In this document: in pieces, positions 34,069 through 42,317 of the stretch | Layout: each line of letters opens with the position of its first letter | Position numbering within the stretch: the first letter of the stretch is position 1 | Assembly (NCBI GenBank): GCA_902801625.1 | Contig: CADCJI010000001.1 | Coordinates: forward strand, 124,001 to 188,000 | Direction: 5' to 3' | Source: an uncultured Bacteroidia bacterium | Lineage (GTDB): Bacteria; Bacteroidota; Bacteroidia; Bacteroidales; F082 | Length of the DNA stretch: 64,000 nt | Position numbers and translations under genes: made by a program | The notes under the pieces: generated by a model | What the model saw: only the letters and a program-made list of their open reading frames with translations | What the model was told of the DNA's origin: nothing | Databases searched by the model: none

Positions 34069-34124
34069 GGTTCCTGAGCCTATGGTCCCCGAGGTCCATC
34101 GAAGGACGGTGTGACAGCCCTACA
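34069..34124. repeat. degenerate compound repeat at the end of a barrel gene
   Basis: It begins with a broken TTCGAC-type element (GGTTCCTGAGCCTATGGTCC, then GGTCCATCGAAGG) and ends with a single TTGTAGGGCTGTC arm (GACAGCCCTACAA, 34112-34124). The last five bases contain the stop codon of the gene at 34120-34758. Confidence 0.7.
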
Positions 34125-34758
34125 AACGATTATCCTTGCCGTTTTTCGGCCCGCCGAAGCGGATGTTGATGCCGAAACGGTTGTAAGGGCGTAGTTTATT
34201 GTTGGCATTTTCATGAAAAGTATTCGGTTTTAGACTTGAATATGTTCTTTCGTAAAAGAATCCGAAATACTTCGAAGGGTTGATGGCCAAGCCAAATCCT
34301 CCTGCAATGTAAGGCTTGTTGATGCTAGGTGTATTATAGTCAGGGCTTAAGTTGTCTTCTTCGTATATGTATATCTGGTGATGCATCCCAACGCGTAGAA
34401 TACTGTAGACATCAATGAAATAGAACCCAGGCAGCACTAATGGGATAGGGTGCAACTCATTGTGTAATCCATAATAAACAAAATGGTTTCGGTAGGGGTG
34501 GAGGTCATCACCACCAATACTAATCATGGAAGTATTAGTGCTGTATTCGGCGTATATCCCGGCTACGCACCAATCTGTGAAGCCGTATCCTGCACTAAGG
34601 CAGAACTTCGAAACATCGTTATATGTATCTCTTTCATAGCCTAGGTTAAGAATAATATTGCCTTTGTTTAGTGGCTTTAAGGAAGTGAAAGGCAGATTGC
34701 TTTGTGCAAAGGCCAAGCAGGGCAAGAGCATGATAGCCAGTAGGATGTGTCTTTTCAT
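34120..34758 (-). CDS. outer-membrane barrel-like protein, paralogue family member 3
   Basis: A 212-residue protein with a signal peptide ending CLAFAQ, paralogous to 31269-31949 (shared NLPFTSLKPLNKGN, HNELHPIPLVLP, GLAINPSKYFGFFYER and NIRFGGPKNG). It is expected to be a small outer-membrane beta-barrel. The reading frame runs past the point where its relatives stop (after GPKKWQ) and into a repeat arm, which provides the last residues DNRL and the TAG stop. The C-terminus of this copy is thus partly repeat-derived. Confidence 0.78.
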   Translation of the reverse strand: MKRHILLAIMLLPCLAFAQSNLPFTSLKPLNKGNIILNLGYERDTYNDVSKFCLSAGYGFTDWCVAGIYAEYSTNTSMISIGGDDLHPYRNHFVYYGLHNELHPIPLVLPGFYFIDVYSILRVGMHHQIYIYEEDNLSPDYNTPSINKPYIAGGFGLAINPSKYFGFFYERTYSSLKPNTFHENANNKLRPYNRFGINIRFGGPKNGKDNRL

Positions 34759-34840
34759 AATGAAGTGTTGATTGTTTGCTATGAACGCGACTTTAAAAGG
34801 AATTATTGTGTGTCATTTTTTTCGAAAAAAACTCCCAATT

Positions 34841-34871
34841 TTTGTTGCAATCCACATTTTTTCTACTTTTG
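34841..34871 (+). promoter_or_regulatory. full -33/-7 promoter of the porin gene
   Basis: TTTG at 34841-34844, a 19-nt spacer, then TACTTTTG at 34864-34871. This is an exact match to the Bacteroidota consensus (TTTG, 19-21 nt, TAnnTTTG) and the best promoter in the window. Leader of about 50 nt before the ATG at 34926. Confidence 0.8.
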
Positions 34872-34925
34872 CGTTTGAAAACGACATAAAACCTCAATAA
34901 TTTTATTCACTAAATTCAATTCACT

Positions 34926-36314
34926 ATGAAAAAGACTGTATTAATGTTGGCCGCCCTCGTTTTGGGTTCAATGGCCTTCGCACAGAACGCCGACAAGGAT
35001 AAAGCTGTCGACCAGTATGGCAACACAGTGAATGTCAAGGCCCTAGAGACTTCGAGTCGCGACGGCATCTTGGTGTTCGAATCAAAAGACAAAGACTACA
35101 AGTTCTGGTTTGACTCCAGAGTGCAGGTTGACTTCGGTCACTATTTCGGTGCCCAGGAATGGGCGGACCCGATTGGCTCAGGTGCCAGCATCCGCCGCGC
35201 CCGCTTCGCTGTCAAGACGCAAATCACCCCCGATTGGTACGGTGAAGTCGATATGGAACTGGCCAACGGTTCCTTCGAACTGAAAGACGCTGTGGTTCGT
35301 TACAACGGTTTGAAGAACTGGCAGTTCACTGTCGGTAGCATGAAGCCCGACTTCACCATGTCGCGCAACACTTCTTCGCGTTATCTCATGTTCATGGAGC
35401 GCCCTATGGTTATCAATGCCTTTGCGCCTAGCCGTCACCTCGGTGTCTTCGCCAAGTACACCAACAAGTATTTCTTCGGTAGCGCCAGCGTGCTCTTCCA
35501 GGAGATTGAAGGTCAGGAGACTCGCGATTATGTGGAAGCCAACAACAAGGACTATGGTATGGATGAAGGTCTTTCCTATGTCGGTAAGATTGTGGTGCGT
35601 CCCGTCAATGAAGCCGACTATGGTCTGCACCTCGGTGGCGCTGTGATGTACGATACCCCCAAGACTTCCGATGAGATGGGCGTGTATAGTGGTACCCGTT
35701 TCAGCACCCGTAATACCACCAACATCAGCCGCAAGAAATACATCGATACCGATGATATCAAGAATACTAAGTATAACCTCATTACTACTGCCGAACTTGC
35801 TGGCCACTACAATGGTCTGCGCCTTGAAGGTGCCTGGCTGTCGGATTGGACCTACATGAAGCCTGAAGTCAATATCACCAAGCCTTATCATTTCCAAGGC
35901 TGGTATGTGGAAGGTGCCTGCCTCCTCCTCGGCGGCAAGCAGAGCTACGACTCCGACGGTGCCAAGTTCAACCGTGTGCGTCCTGGCCGCAGCTGGGGCG
36001 ACATCGAACTCGTTGCCAAATATGAGTTCCTCGATATGAACGACTACCAAGGCCGTGGCGACCAAGCCATCTATGGCGGTTCTGCCGAACTCTACGGCGC
36101 TGGTCTCAACTTCTACTTCTCCAAGAATGTGAAGATCGCCCTCAACTACCAATATGTCAACAACGACCGTTATGCCAACGGCAAGGGCAAGCTCTATGTC
36201 GGTCTCGATGCCGATGGCAACCCGACCAAGGACTTCACCAAGGTCACTGCCGCCGATGGCAAAGCTGGTGTGAACTACCACATGCTGCTGGCCCGTTTCC
36301 AGGTCGCTTTCTAA
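34926..36314 (+). CDS. phosphate-selective porin O/P family protein
   Basis: A 462-residue outer-membrane porin with signal peptide ending SMAFAQ. It has the OprO/OprP-type layout: DYKFWFDSRVQVDFGHYF early, then IRRARFAVKTQITPDWYGEVDMEL, GSMKPDFTMSRNTSSRYLMFMERP shown in pieces, and a last strand LLARFQVAF ending in Phe. Codon use is strongly biased (many GGC, GAC, AAG), which suggests high expression, as does its consensus promoter. Gene order after it (lamin-tail lipoprotein, two CYTH-like proteins, SLC13 permease) suggests a role in phosphate, polyphosphate or other anion uptake. Confidence 0.9.
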   Translation: MKKTVLMLAALVLGSMAFAQNADKDKAVDQYGNTVNVKALETSSRDGILVFESKDKDYKFWFDSRVQVDFGHYFGAQEWADPIGSGASIRRARFAVKTQITPDWYGEVDMELANGSFELKDAVVRYNGLKNWQFTVGSMKPDFTMSRNTSSRYLMFMERPMVINAFAPSRHLGVFAKYTNKYFFGSASVLFQEIEGQETRDYVEANNKDYGMDEGLSYVGKIVVRPVNEADYGLHLGGAVMYDTPKTSDEMGVYSGTRFSTRNTTNISRKKYIDTDDIKNTKYNLITTAELAGHYNGLRLEGAWLSDWTYMKPEVNITKPYHFQGWYVEGACLLLGGKQSYDSDGAKFNRVRPGRSWGDIELVAKYEFLDMNDYQGRGDQAIYGGSAELYGAGLNFYFSKNVKIALNYQYVNNDRYANGKGKLYVGLDADGNPTKDFTKVTAADGKAGVNYHMLLARFQVAF

Positions 36315-36352
36315 ACCAATCTATTGTCTAACTTTTTAAAATTGAGAATAAT

Positions 36353-37684
36353 ATGAAAAAGATAATGTTTGTGGCTTTGGCCCTTTTGATGGGTCTTGCC
36401 TCCTGTGTCAAAGATAAGCAATATCCGGGCATCACCATTTCCAATGTTACTTACAATCCTACCGCTGTCCAAGAAGATGATGAAGTCACGGTGACAGCTA
36501 CGATTACCAGTTTCCAAAAAATCCTCGAAGCAAAAGTGGTTTATACTATCGACGGTGAAAGCTTGGCATTGGCAATGACTGAAGGTACCGATAACCTCTA
36601 TAAAGCTGTTATCCCCGCCTATCCCGACGGAACGAAGGTGAGTTTCTATGTTGAAGCCGATAATATTGAGGTTACGGCCGCTTCTCCCGTTATGGAATAT
36701 ACCGTGGGTGCAGTTGCTGTCGACTACAGCGTGCTCCGCCTCAACGAACTCAACGGTAACGACAAGTTCATCGAAATCTACAACGCTGGTGCCGATGCCA
36801 TCAATCTCAATGGCGTGTACATTGAAAAGGATGGTGCCCAAAACTGGCTGGCCGACAACACGGTGAAAATTGATGCTGGTGGTTATGTGCTGCTTTACAG
36901 CGAAGATGTTACCATAGAGGGTGCTGCTCAAGCTGGCTATCCTGAGAGCCTCACTTTCCACAGCGGCCTCTCCGCCAAGAAGAATGTCCGCATACAGCTC
37001 TTCACCCCTGCTGGTGTCTCTATCGATGACTTCAACCTGACCAACATCGAAGCCAACGATCCAACTTACATCCCGGCTCCTGCTTCCTACAGCCGCAATG
37101 CCGATGGCAAATGGTACTATGCCGATGCCACTCCGGGTGCTGTCAATGTTGACGGCACAGTTGCTCTTCTCGGTCTCGAAGGCGGCGTCACTCCCGAGCC
37201 TCCGACTCCCGAAGAACCCGACTACACCAACCTTGTCCTCAATGAACTGAATGGCGACACCAAGTTTATCGAGTTCTACAATAAGGGCAACCTCGACCTC
37301 TCTATGGAAGGCATGTTCATCACCAAGGACGGAGTTGAAGACGACATCAAGTGGACGGGCGACGCGACCCATGTTGTTCCTGCTCATGGTTATCTTGTGC
37401 TTTATAGTGTTGATACCCAAGCCGACCATCCGGAACTGGGTGAGAACATGTTCTTCAACAGCGGTCTCTCCGCCAAGAAGACGGTGCGCATCGCCCTTTA
37501 CATGGCAGACGGCACCGAAAGAGATGTGTTCACCAGAGGTGAAACCGGTGAATGGGGACAGACCATTTCTAATGTGGCTCCCCAATCCTATGCCCGCACC
37601 CCCGACGGCGGCGACTGGAAGCTGGCCGACCCGACCCCGGGCGAAGCCAACCCTGCCACTGGCGATGACATTCCGCAGGAATAA
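36353..37684 (+). CDS. lipoprotein with two lamin-tail domains
   Basis: A 443-residue lipoprotein: lipobox LMGLASCVK (Cys18). An Ig-like strand domain comes first (ITISNVTYNPTAVQEDDEV), followed by two lamin-tail-like domains: LRLNELNGNDKFIEIYNAG (about 128-146) and LVLNELNGDTKFIEFYNKG (about 300-318). Each is followed by a GYVLLYS or GYLVLYS strand, and by FHSGLSAKKNVRI or FNSGLSAKKTVRI. A Pro-rich linker (PEPPTPEEP) joins them. Such domains are found in cell-surface and nuclease-linked proteins and bind unknown partners. It begins 38 nt after the porin and shares its codon bias, so it is likely co-transcribed. Confidence 0.82.
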   Translation: MKKIMFVALALLMGLASCVKDKQYPGITISNVTYNPTAVQEDDEVTVTATITSFQKILEAKVVYTIDGESLALAMTEGTDNLYKAVIPAYPDGTKVSFYVEADNIEVTAASPVMEYTVGAVAVDYSVLRLNELNGNDKFIEIYNAGADAINLNGVYIEKDGAQNWLADNTVKIDAGGYVLLYSEDVTIEGAAQAGYPESLTFHSGLSAKKNVRIQLFTPAGVSIDDFNLTNIEANDPTYIPAPASYSRNADGKWYYADATPGAVNVDGTVALLGLEGGVTPEPPTPEEPDYTNLVLNELNGDTKFIEFYNKGNLDLSMEGMFITKDGVEDDIKWTGDATHVVPAHGYLVLYSVDTQADHPELGENMFFNSGLSAKKTVRIALYMADGTERDVFTRGETGEWGQTISNVAPQSYARTPDGGDWKLADPTPGEANPATGDDIPQE

Positions 37685-37691
37685 TTGACTC

Positions 37692-37771
37692 CGTCATTGC
37701 GAGGAGGCACGACGAAGCAATCCAGAGAACCAACGTAATCCCTGGATTGCTTCGCTCTGCTCGCAATGACG
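37692..37771. repeat. CGTCATTGCGAGGAG-type inverted repeat (1)
   Basis: About 80 bp. Left arm CGTCATTGCGAGGAG, right arm CTGCTCGCAATGACG; inner arms GAAGCAATCCAG and CTGGATTGCTTC. It lies between the lipoprotein and the CYTH-like gene. Elements of this type are very widespread in bacteria; a related copy is at 50206-50285. Confidence 0.9.
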
Positions 37772-37829
37772 TTTACCATTCAAAACAACAATTAAACACT
37801 TAAACAATCAACAATTCAACGTCATAAAG

Positions 37830-38474
37830 ATGGCAAAAGAAGAAATGAAAATCGGCGAAGTGTCAAAGCCGAGATTTGAGTTCCGCTCCTTCGGACAGTG
37901 CTTCTGCGAGGCCCACAAACGCATGGCCCGCCTCTCCGCACCCGTCCCCGAGAAGGTTTGGGAGCGCCTCAGCGACGAGATCTATATCATCTCCCGCAAA
38001 AACGACATCAACAACACCAAGATACGCGACGGCAAGATGGATATCAAGACCTTCGTGCAGACCGTCGACGGCCTCGAGCAATGGAATCCACTCATGAAGG
38101 GCGAGTTCCCCATCAGCCGTGAGGTGCTCGAGAAGGAAGTGTTCCCCGCTTTTATGGTCGAGATGCCCAAACTGACCAAGGACACCTATACCTATGAAGA
38201 GTTCATCGCCATGGTGAAGGCCAATCCCGACCTTGCTGCCGTGCGCGTCCACAAGCGCCGCTTCGGCTACATGGTCAACGACACCATCTGCGAGTTTGGT
38301 GAGGTGCTCATCAACGGCGCCAAGGTGGTGACCATCAACTCCGAGTCGACCGAGATCGAAGACATCAAGAAGACCATCAAGGATTGTGGCCTCGAAGGTG
38401 TCGAAAACATCAACTATTTACAGGCGATCAAGCGTGTCATCGGTATGTCCGACAAACCGCTTGCAAACGAATAA
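37830..38474 (+). CDS. divergent CYTH-like protein (hypothetical)
   Basis: A 214-residue cytoplasmic protein without signal or membrane segments. It is not a clear match to a named family, but its strand order fits a CYTH/triphosphate-tunnel fold: KPRFEFRSFGQ as the first strand, EIYIISRKN, then KIRDGKMDIKTF (basic residues in the position of the tunnel motif), VRVHKRRFGYMV, CEFGEVLINGAKVVTINSEST, and a final helix NINYLQAIKRVIG. The next gene, 6 nt downstream, is a canonical CYTH protein, which supports the idea. A role with inorganic triphosphate or polyphosphate is inferred only. It is as codon-biased as the porin. Confidence 0.65.
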   Translation: MAKEEMKIGEVSKPRFEFRSFGQCFCEAHKRMARLSAPVPEKVWERLSDEIYIISRKNDINNTKIRDGKMDIKTFVQTVDGLEQWNPLMKGEFPISREVLEKEVFPAFMVEMPKLTKDTYTYEEFIAMVKANPDLAAVRVHKRRFGYMVNDTICEFGEVLINGAKVVTINSESTEIEDIKKTIKDCGLEGVENINYLQAIKRVIGMSDKPLANE

Positions 38475-38480
38475 ACGACT

Positions 38481-38957
38481 ATGGCACAAGAGATTGAAAA
38501 AAAGTTTTTGGTAAAGGGTGACTTCAAGGCCGAGGCTTTCAAGGCCACGCGCATCACCCAAGGCTACCTCTCCAGCGTACCCGAGCGCACTGTTCGCGTG
38601 CGTGTGAAGGGCGACAAGGGCTTCATCACCATCAAGGGCATCGGCAACGCCTCTGGCGCCGCCCGCTTCGAGTGGGAAAAGGAGATCCCTGTCGAGGAGG
38701 TGCAAAGCCTGCTTGAAATCTGCGAGCCTGGTGTCATCGACAAGACCCGCTATCTCGTCAAGAACACCGACGGCAAGCACACCTGGGAAGTCGATGAGTT
38801 CTATGGCGACAACGACGGCCTTATCGTGGCCGAAGTGGAGCTCGCCGACGAGAACGAACCCTTCGACAAACCCGCCTGGCTTGGCGAAGAGGTCACCGGC
38901 GACCCCAAGTACTTCAACTCCATGTTGATGAAGAATCCTTATAAGAACTGGAAATAA
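38481..38957 (+). CDS. CYTH domain protein (triphosphate tunnel enzyme)
   Basis: A 158-residue single-domain CYTH protein. It begins with the signature EIEKKFLVKGDF (about 4-15) and continues RITQGYLSS, RTVRVRVKGDKGFITIKG, ARFEWEKEIP, IDKTRYLVKNTDGKHTWEVDEFYG and LIVAEVEL, the alternating acidic and basic strands that line the tunnel. Small proteins of this kind in bacteria are mostly inorganic triphosphatases; some relatives are class IV adenylate cyclases. Its partner gene is 6 nt upstream and a permease gene follows. Catalytic residues look complete. The exact substrate cannot be told from sequence. Confidence 0.9.
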   Translation: MAQEIEKKFLVKGDFKAEAFKATRITQGYLSSVPERTVRVRVKGDKGFITIKGIGNASGAARFEWEKEIPVEEVQSLLEICEPGVIDKTRYLVKNTDGKHTWEVDEFYGDNDGLIVAEVELADENEPFDKPAWLGEEVTGDPKYFNSMLMKNPYKNWK

Positions 38958-38968
38958 ATTGTTAAATT

Positions 38969-38996
38969 GTAGAGACGTAGCGCGCTACGTCTCTAC
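38969..38996. repeat. 28-bp palindrome between CYTH and SLC13 genes
   Basis: GTAGAGACGTAGCG followed by its exact reverse complement. It lies 12 nt after the CYTH stop and 13 nt before the permease start; a frame through it (RDVARYVST) joins the permease frame but probably is not translated. Confidence 0.92.
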
Positions 38997-39009
38997 TAGT
39001 TTTTTACCT

Positions 39010-40602
39010 ATGAGCACATTCGACCCTTTGGATATGAACAACTACAAAGTGGAAAAACTGCCCAAGATGCAGAAATCCAACTTTGAGAAATGGATGGCAC
39101 GCCTCGGCGGCCCTTTGGCCATTATCGCCTTTGTCGTGATTTATTGGTGCTGCCACATCGGCTTCATCGACAACCTGAACACCGAGATGCTGACCGAGAA
39201 GGCCTTGAAGCGTTGCAACGACATCGGCTTTGAGGAGTTTCTCCGCACCAACTACGCCATGCTCGCCATCTTCGTTGCGGGTCTCATCCTTTGGATGACG
39301 GAAGCCATCCCCAACTACCTGACCTCGCTGTTCATCATCCTGGGTATCGTGCTCTGTAATGTCACCACACAAAAGGATGCCCTTGCCCAACTCGGTCACC
39401 CCGTGATGTGGCTGAATATCCTTTCCTTCGTTTTGGCGAGTATGTTGGTCAAGACGCAATTTGCCAAGCGACTGGCCTTGGCTTTCGTCATCAAGTTCGG
39501 CAAGAGTGCCAAAGGTGTCCTTTGGAGTTTTCTGATTATCAACTTGGTGCTGTCTGCGTTCATTTCGGCTACCACGGTGAAGGCCACCATTATGTTGCCC
39601 ATCTTCATGACGGTGTGTGCCATCTATGGTGCCTCCAACGGCAACCGCAACAATTTCGGCCGCAACCTTGTTATCCAGAATCTCTTCCAGGTGAACATTG
39701 GCGCCAATGCGTTCTACACGGGTAGCGGCGCTCACCTGCTGGCTATCTCACTCATCGCCGGCTTCGTCGGCAGCTGCGACTTCGGCTATGCTGACTGGCT
39801 CGTCTCTTGCGGCCCGATGAGTGCCTTGATTCTCGTGATAGGCTTGTTGCTGGGCACCTATGTCTTCTTCCCGATGAAGAAAGAGGAGCAGGTGCCTCAA
39901 ATCGAAGGTGGCTTGGAACGCTTGAAAGAAGAGCTGAAGGCCATGGGTAAGATGAAGGCCGAAGAGTACAAGGCCGTGGGCATCTTCGTGTTGGTGCTTG
40001 TCCTTTGGATCACAAAGGGCACCTTCCACAACATCGACGAGACTATCGTTGCCCTGTTGGGTGCCGTCCTTGCCCTTTTGCCGGGCATCGGTGTGGTGAA
40101 ATGGAACGATGTAGACATCCCTTGGCACCTGATGCTCTTCTCCGCTGGTGCTTATACCCTCGGCTCGGGTCTCAATGCCACTGATTTGCCCAACACCATG
40201 GTCAACGCTGCTTTCGACAGCCTCGGCATCACTGCCAACACGCCCTTCTGGGTGCTGTATGTCATCCTCACTTTCTTGATGATGTACTCTGGCTTGGTCT
40301 TCCAAAGCAAGACCATTCGCACCATGGTCTTCGTGCCCATCGCCTTGGGTGTGGAGGCGCGTTTCGGCTTCCCCGTCATGAGCCTCAGCCTGCCCGTGGC
40401 CATGCTTATCGAGCACTGCTATGTGCTGCCCTTCAACAGCAAGCCTGCCGCTTTGTTGTACAATACCAACCAATATAGCCAGACCGACGCCTTCAAGTTT
40501 GGCATCACCATGATGACCATCTCGTGGGTGCTCATCCTCGTGTGGGGCGAGACGGTGCTGCATTGGCTTGACATCACGCCGGGGTTGTTCTTGGTGAAGT
40601 AG
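39010..40602 (+). CDS. SLC13/DASS family anion permease
   Basis: A 530-residue polytopic membrane protein. The start is set at MSTFDPLDMNN: the frame can be extended to 38959, but only through the palindrome. Family features include GLILWMTEAIPNYLTSLFII (about 85-104), ISATTVKATIMLPIF in the mid part, and LVFQSKTIRTMVFVPIALG in the second half. SLC13/DASS members carry dicarboxylates, sulfate or phosphate with sodium. The position after the porin and CYTH genes suggests an inorganic anion, but a dicarboxylate is as likely from sequence alone. Confidence 0.88.
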   Translation: MSTFDPLDMNNYKVEKLPKMQKSNFEKWMARLGGPLAIIAFVVIYWCCHIGFIDNLNTEMLTEKALKRCNDIGFEEFLRTNYAMLAIFVAGLILWMTEAIPNYLTSLFIILGIVLCNVTTQKDALAQLGHPVMWLNILSFVLASMLVKTQFAKRLALAFVIKFGKSAKGVLWSFLIINLVLSAFISATTVKATIMLPIFMTVCAIYGASNGNRNNFGRNLVIQNLFQVNIGANAFYTGSGAHLLAISLIAGFVGSCDFGYADWLVSCGPMSALILVIGLLLGTYVFFPMKKEEQVPQIEGGLERLKEELKAMGKMKAEEYKAVGIFVLVLVLWITKGTFHNIDETIVALLGAVLALLPGIGVVKWNDVDIPWHLMLFSAGAYTLGSGLNATDLPNTMVNAAFDSLGITANTPFWVLYVILTFLMMYSGLVFQSKTIRTMVFVPIALGVEARFGFPVMSLSLPVAMLIEHCYVLPFNSKPAALLYNTNQYSQTDAFKFGITMMTISWVLILVWGETVLHWLDITPGLFLVK

Positions 40603-40638
40603 GAATCAATTTTTACCATCCAGAATAGGATTATTCTG

Positions 40639-42072
40639 TTATTCAGCACCCACGAAAAGGTCATCCATCTTTACTTGCGACTGCATAATGCCGCTGTGGG
40701 AGTTTTGTCTGACACCGTAAGTGGTAATCATGACTAATTGTAGGGCTTTGCGTGACTTGGTGGCTTCTCGGAACACTTGCATTTTCTTGCGAAGTTTGTC
40801 CTCGTAGTCTTTGTCAATGGCAAATTCACCGACCGAGAACTTGATTTCGCAGATGTTCGTGATGCGATCGCGACGGTCGATAACAAGATCGATTTGTGTT
40901 TTGCCCGTTTCGGAAATGCCATTCCATGAAGAGATGTCGGTTAGCACGGCACTGATTCCGATGGCCTTTTTGACTTGGTTGATATGGTCTTTGCAGACTT
41001 GCTCAAAGGTTTGTCCTGCCCAGCTACTCTTGGCTGGATTATCGAGATAGTGTGTCCAGAAATGCTCGTCAGGGTTTTGTTTGCCCTTCATGAAACGCAG
41101 GTAAAACAAGGTGAAATAATCAGCAAGCTGATATACGAGATTCTTCTCATTATAGCCAAAAGTGTTGTAAACTCGTGCGAATTGGCTGTCTTTCAGGTTT
41201 TTCAACATCTCGGTGAGAAGACCATTGTCTTCAAGATGCGTTTCGTTGATAATCTCTTGTCGGGTAAGCCCTGCTTTCTTTGTTGAAAGGGCTTCGATGA
41301 TTTTCAGATAAGCTTTCGAGTTCCCAAAAAGAGTTTCGTACAGATGGTCGAACTCGTCCCACATGGAGCCGTTGCGCTTGAAGAAAATGTTGTCGATGTT
41401 GGTTAAATACGGCAGCTCATTGTCGAGTAGCTTTAAATAATAAGGAATGCCGCCCATGGTCATGTAGCACTCAACGATGTCATAACGGCTCCAATTGATG
41501 CCTCGTGAAATCAGGTATCGCTCAGTTTCCTGAAGCGTGAAAGGCATTAGGAAAAGACGACGGGCAGCACGGTTGAACAGACCGCCTTTGTCGGAGAGAA
41601 TCTTCTTGGTAATCCAAGTGGTGGCTGAGCCGCAAACAATCAGCATTATGTCGTTCTGCTGTGCTCCCCAGCCGTTCCAGAAGCCCTCGAATGCCCCAAG
41701 AAACTCGCTTTGACGCGTGTCGAGCCAGGGGAGCTCGTCGATGAAGACGATTTTCTTGCGATTTTCTTTGATGCCTTTCAGAAGTTTTTTCAGTTCATCG
41801 AACGCTTCAAGCCAGTCGGTCGGCACTTTTTTGATGTTGGCGCCGTATTCTTGAAGAGCAAGATAGAAGTTTTTTAGCTGCATCTTTTTGGGCTTTTTGT
41901 ACAACCCAGTGACATGGAAATCGTATGTGTCATCGAAGAATTCCTTGATGAGGAATGTCTTTCCAACACGGCGGCGACCATAAACAATAACAAACTCCGA
42001 CTCCTTGGAACTGCGATACTTTTTAAGCTGACGGATTTCATATTCGCGTCCGATAAACAGGTTTCTGTCCAT
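40639..42072 (-). CDS. AAA ATPase with wHTH and DUF234 nuclease-like end
   Basis: A 477-residue protein of the archaeal-type ATPase plus DUF234 class. The ATPase has Walker A GRRRVGKT (32-39) and Walker B IVFIDELPWLD (D112, E113), then FEGFWNGWG and CGSATTWITKK as sensor region. A winged-helix segment follows (about 260-300: STKKAGLTRQEIINETHLED). The last domain has the PD-(D/E)xK pattern GKTQIDLVIDRRD (D395) and ICEIKFS (E409-x-K411). This family is multi-copy in many Bacteroidota and archaea; its function is unproven. Upstream, the start is preceded by a -7 box and two large inverted repeats. Confidence 0.88.
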   Translation of the reverse strand: MDRNLFIGREYEIRQLKKYRSSKESEFVIVYGRRRVGKTFLIKEFFDDTYDFHVTGLYKKPKKMQLKNFYLALQEYGANIKKVPTDWLEAFDELKKLLKGIKENRKKIVFIDELPWLDTRQSEFLGAFEGFWNGWGAQQNDIMLIVCGSATTWITKKILSDKGGLFNRAARRLFLMPFTLQETERYLISRGINWSRYDIVECYMTMGGIPYYLKLLDNELPYLTNIDNIFFKRNGSMWDEFDHLYETLFGNSKAYLKIIEALSTKKAGLTRQEIINETHLEDNGLLTEMLKNLKDSQFARVYNTFGYNEKNLVYQLADYFTLFYLRFMKGKQNPDEHFWTHYLDNPAKSSWAGQTFEQVCKDHINQVKKAIGISAVLTDISSWNGISETGKTQIDLVIDRRDRITNICEIKFSVGEFAIDKDYEDKLRKKMQVFREATKSRKALQLVMITTYGVRQNSHSGIMQSQVKMDDLFVGAE

Positions 42073-42094
42073 AATGAAATTGTTTTTCCAACTG

Positions 42095-42102
42095 CAAAAA
42101 TA
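42095..42102 (-). promoter_or_regulatory. -7 box for the ATPase gene
   Basis: TATTTTTG on the minus strand, 22 nt before the ATG at 42072. The first long hairpin starts 12 nt further out. Confidence 0.6.
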
Positions 42103-42113
42103 CTAAAAGTTTT

Positions 42114-42167
42114 CAAACTTAAGTGCGGAAACTATACTTTTTTACCCACTTTCCGCACCTAAGTTTG
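42114..42167. repeat. long inverted repeat 1 upstream of ATPase gene
   Basis: Arms of 18 bp at 42114-42131 and 42150-42167 (CAAACTTAAGTGCGGAAA against TTTCCGCACCTAAGTTTG), one mismatch, loop of 18 nt rich in T. It occupies the place of the -33 element of the ATPase promoter. Confidence 0.9.
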
Positions 42168-42190
42168 ATTATTTTTGCCTAAATACACGA

Positions 42191-42240
42191 AACTCAGGTG
42201 CGGAAACATAGTTTTTTATACCACTTTCCGCACTTGAGTT
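42191..42240. repeat. long inverted repeat 2 upstream of ATPase gene
   Basis: Arms of 16 bp at 42191-42206 and 42225-42240 (AACTCAGGTGCGGAAA against TTTCCGCACTTGAGTT), one mismatch. Arms and loop match those of the repeat at 42114, so the two are tandem copies about 75 bp apart. Confidence 0.9.
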
Positions 42241-42317
42241 AGAGATTATCGATCCACAATGAGTCAGGAAATCGAATCGGAATAGTAGTTTTTTATGTTA
42301 CAATCCACAAAAATCTT

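Larger units (their letters stand above)
33510..34119. other. 610-bp gene-free region with one structured RNA
   Basis: No protein gene is visible. From the left it holds the -7 box of the YD-repeat gene, a direct repeat (GGTTTTGTCCCTAT at about 33596 and TGGTTTTGTCCCTAT at about 33661), a rod-shaped RNA gene (33740-33940) with its own -7 box, and a degenerate repeat at 34069-34124. The direct repeat might be a protein binding site; I see no further signal. Confidence 0.6.

Noticed and set aside
35178-36281. Long open frame on the minus strand across the porin gene
   Set aside because: It is the mirror of a highly codon-biased gene, has no promoter or signal, and its composition is that of an antisense frame.
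36311-37585. Minus-strand open frame across the lamin-tail lipoprotein
   Set aside because: Shadow of the codon-biased plus-strand gene, which has a lipobox and duplicated domains.
38959-39009. Earlier start for the SLC13 permease
   Set aside because: The extension is encoded almost entirely by the 28-bp palindrome and begins 2 nt after the CYTH stop; the ATG at 39010 fits the family better.
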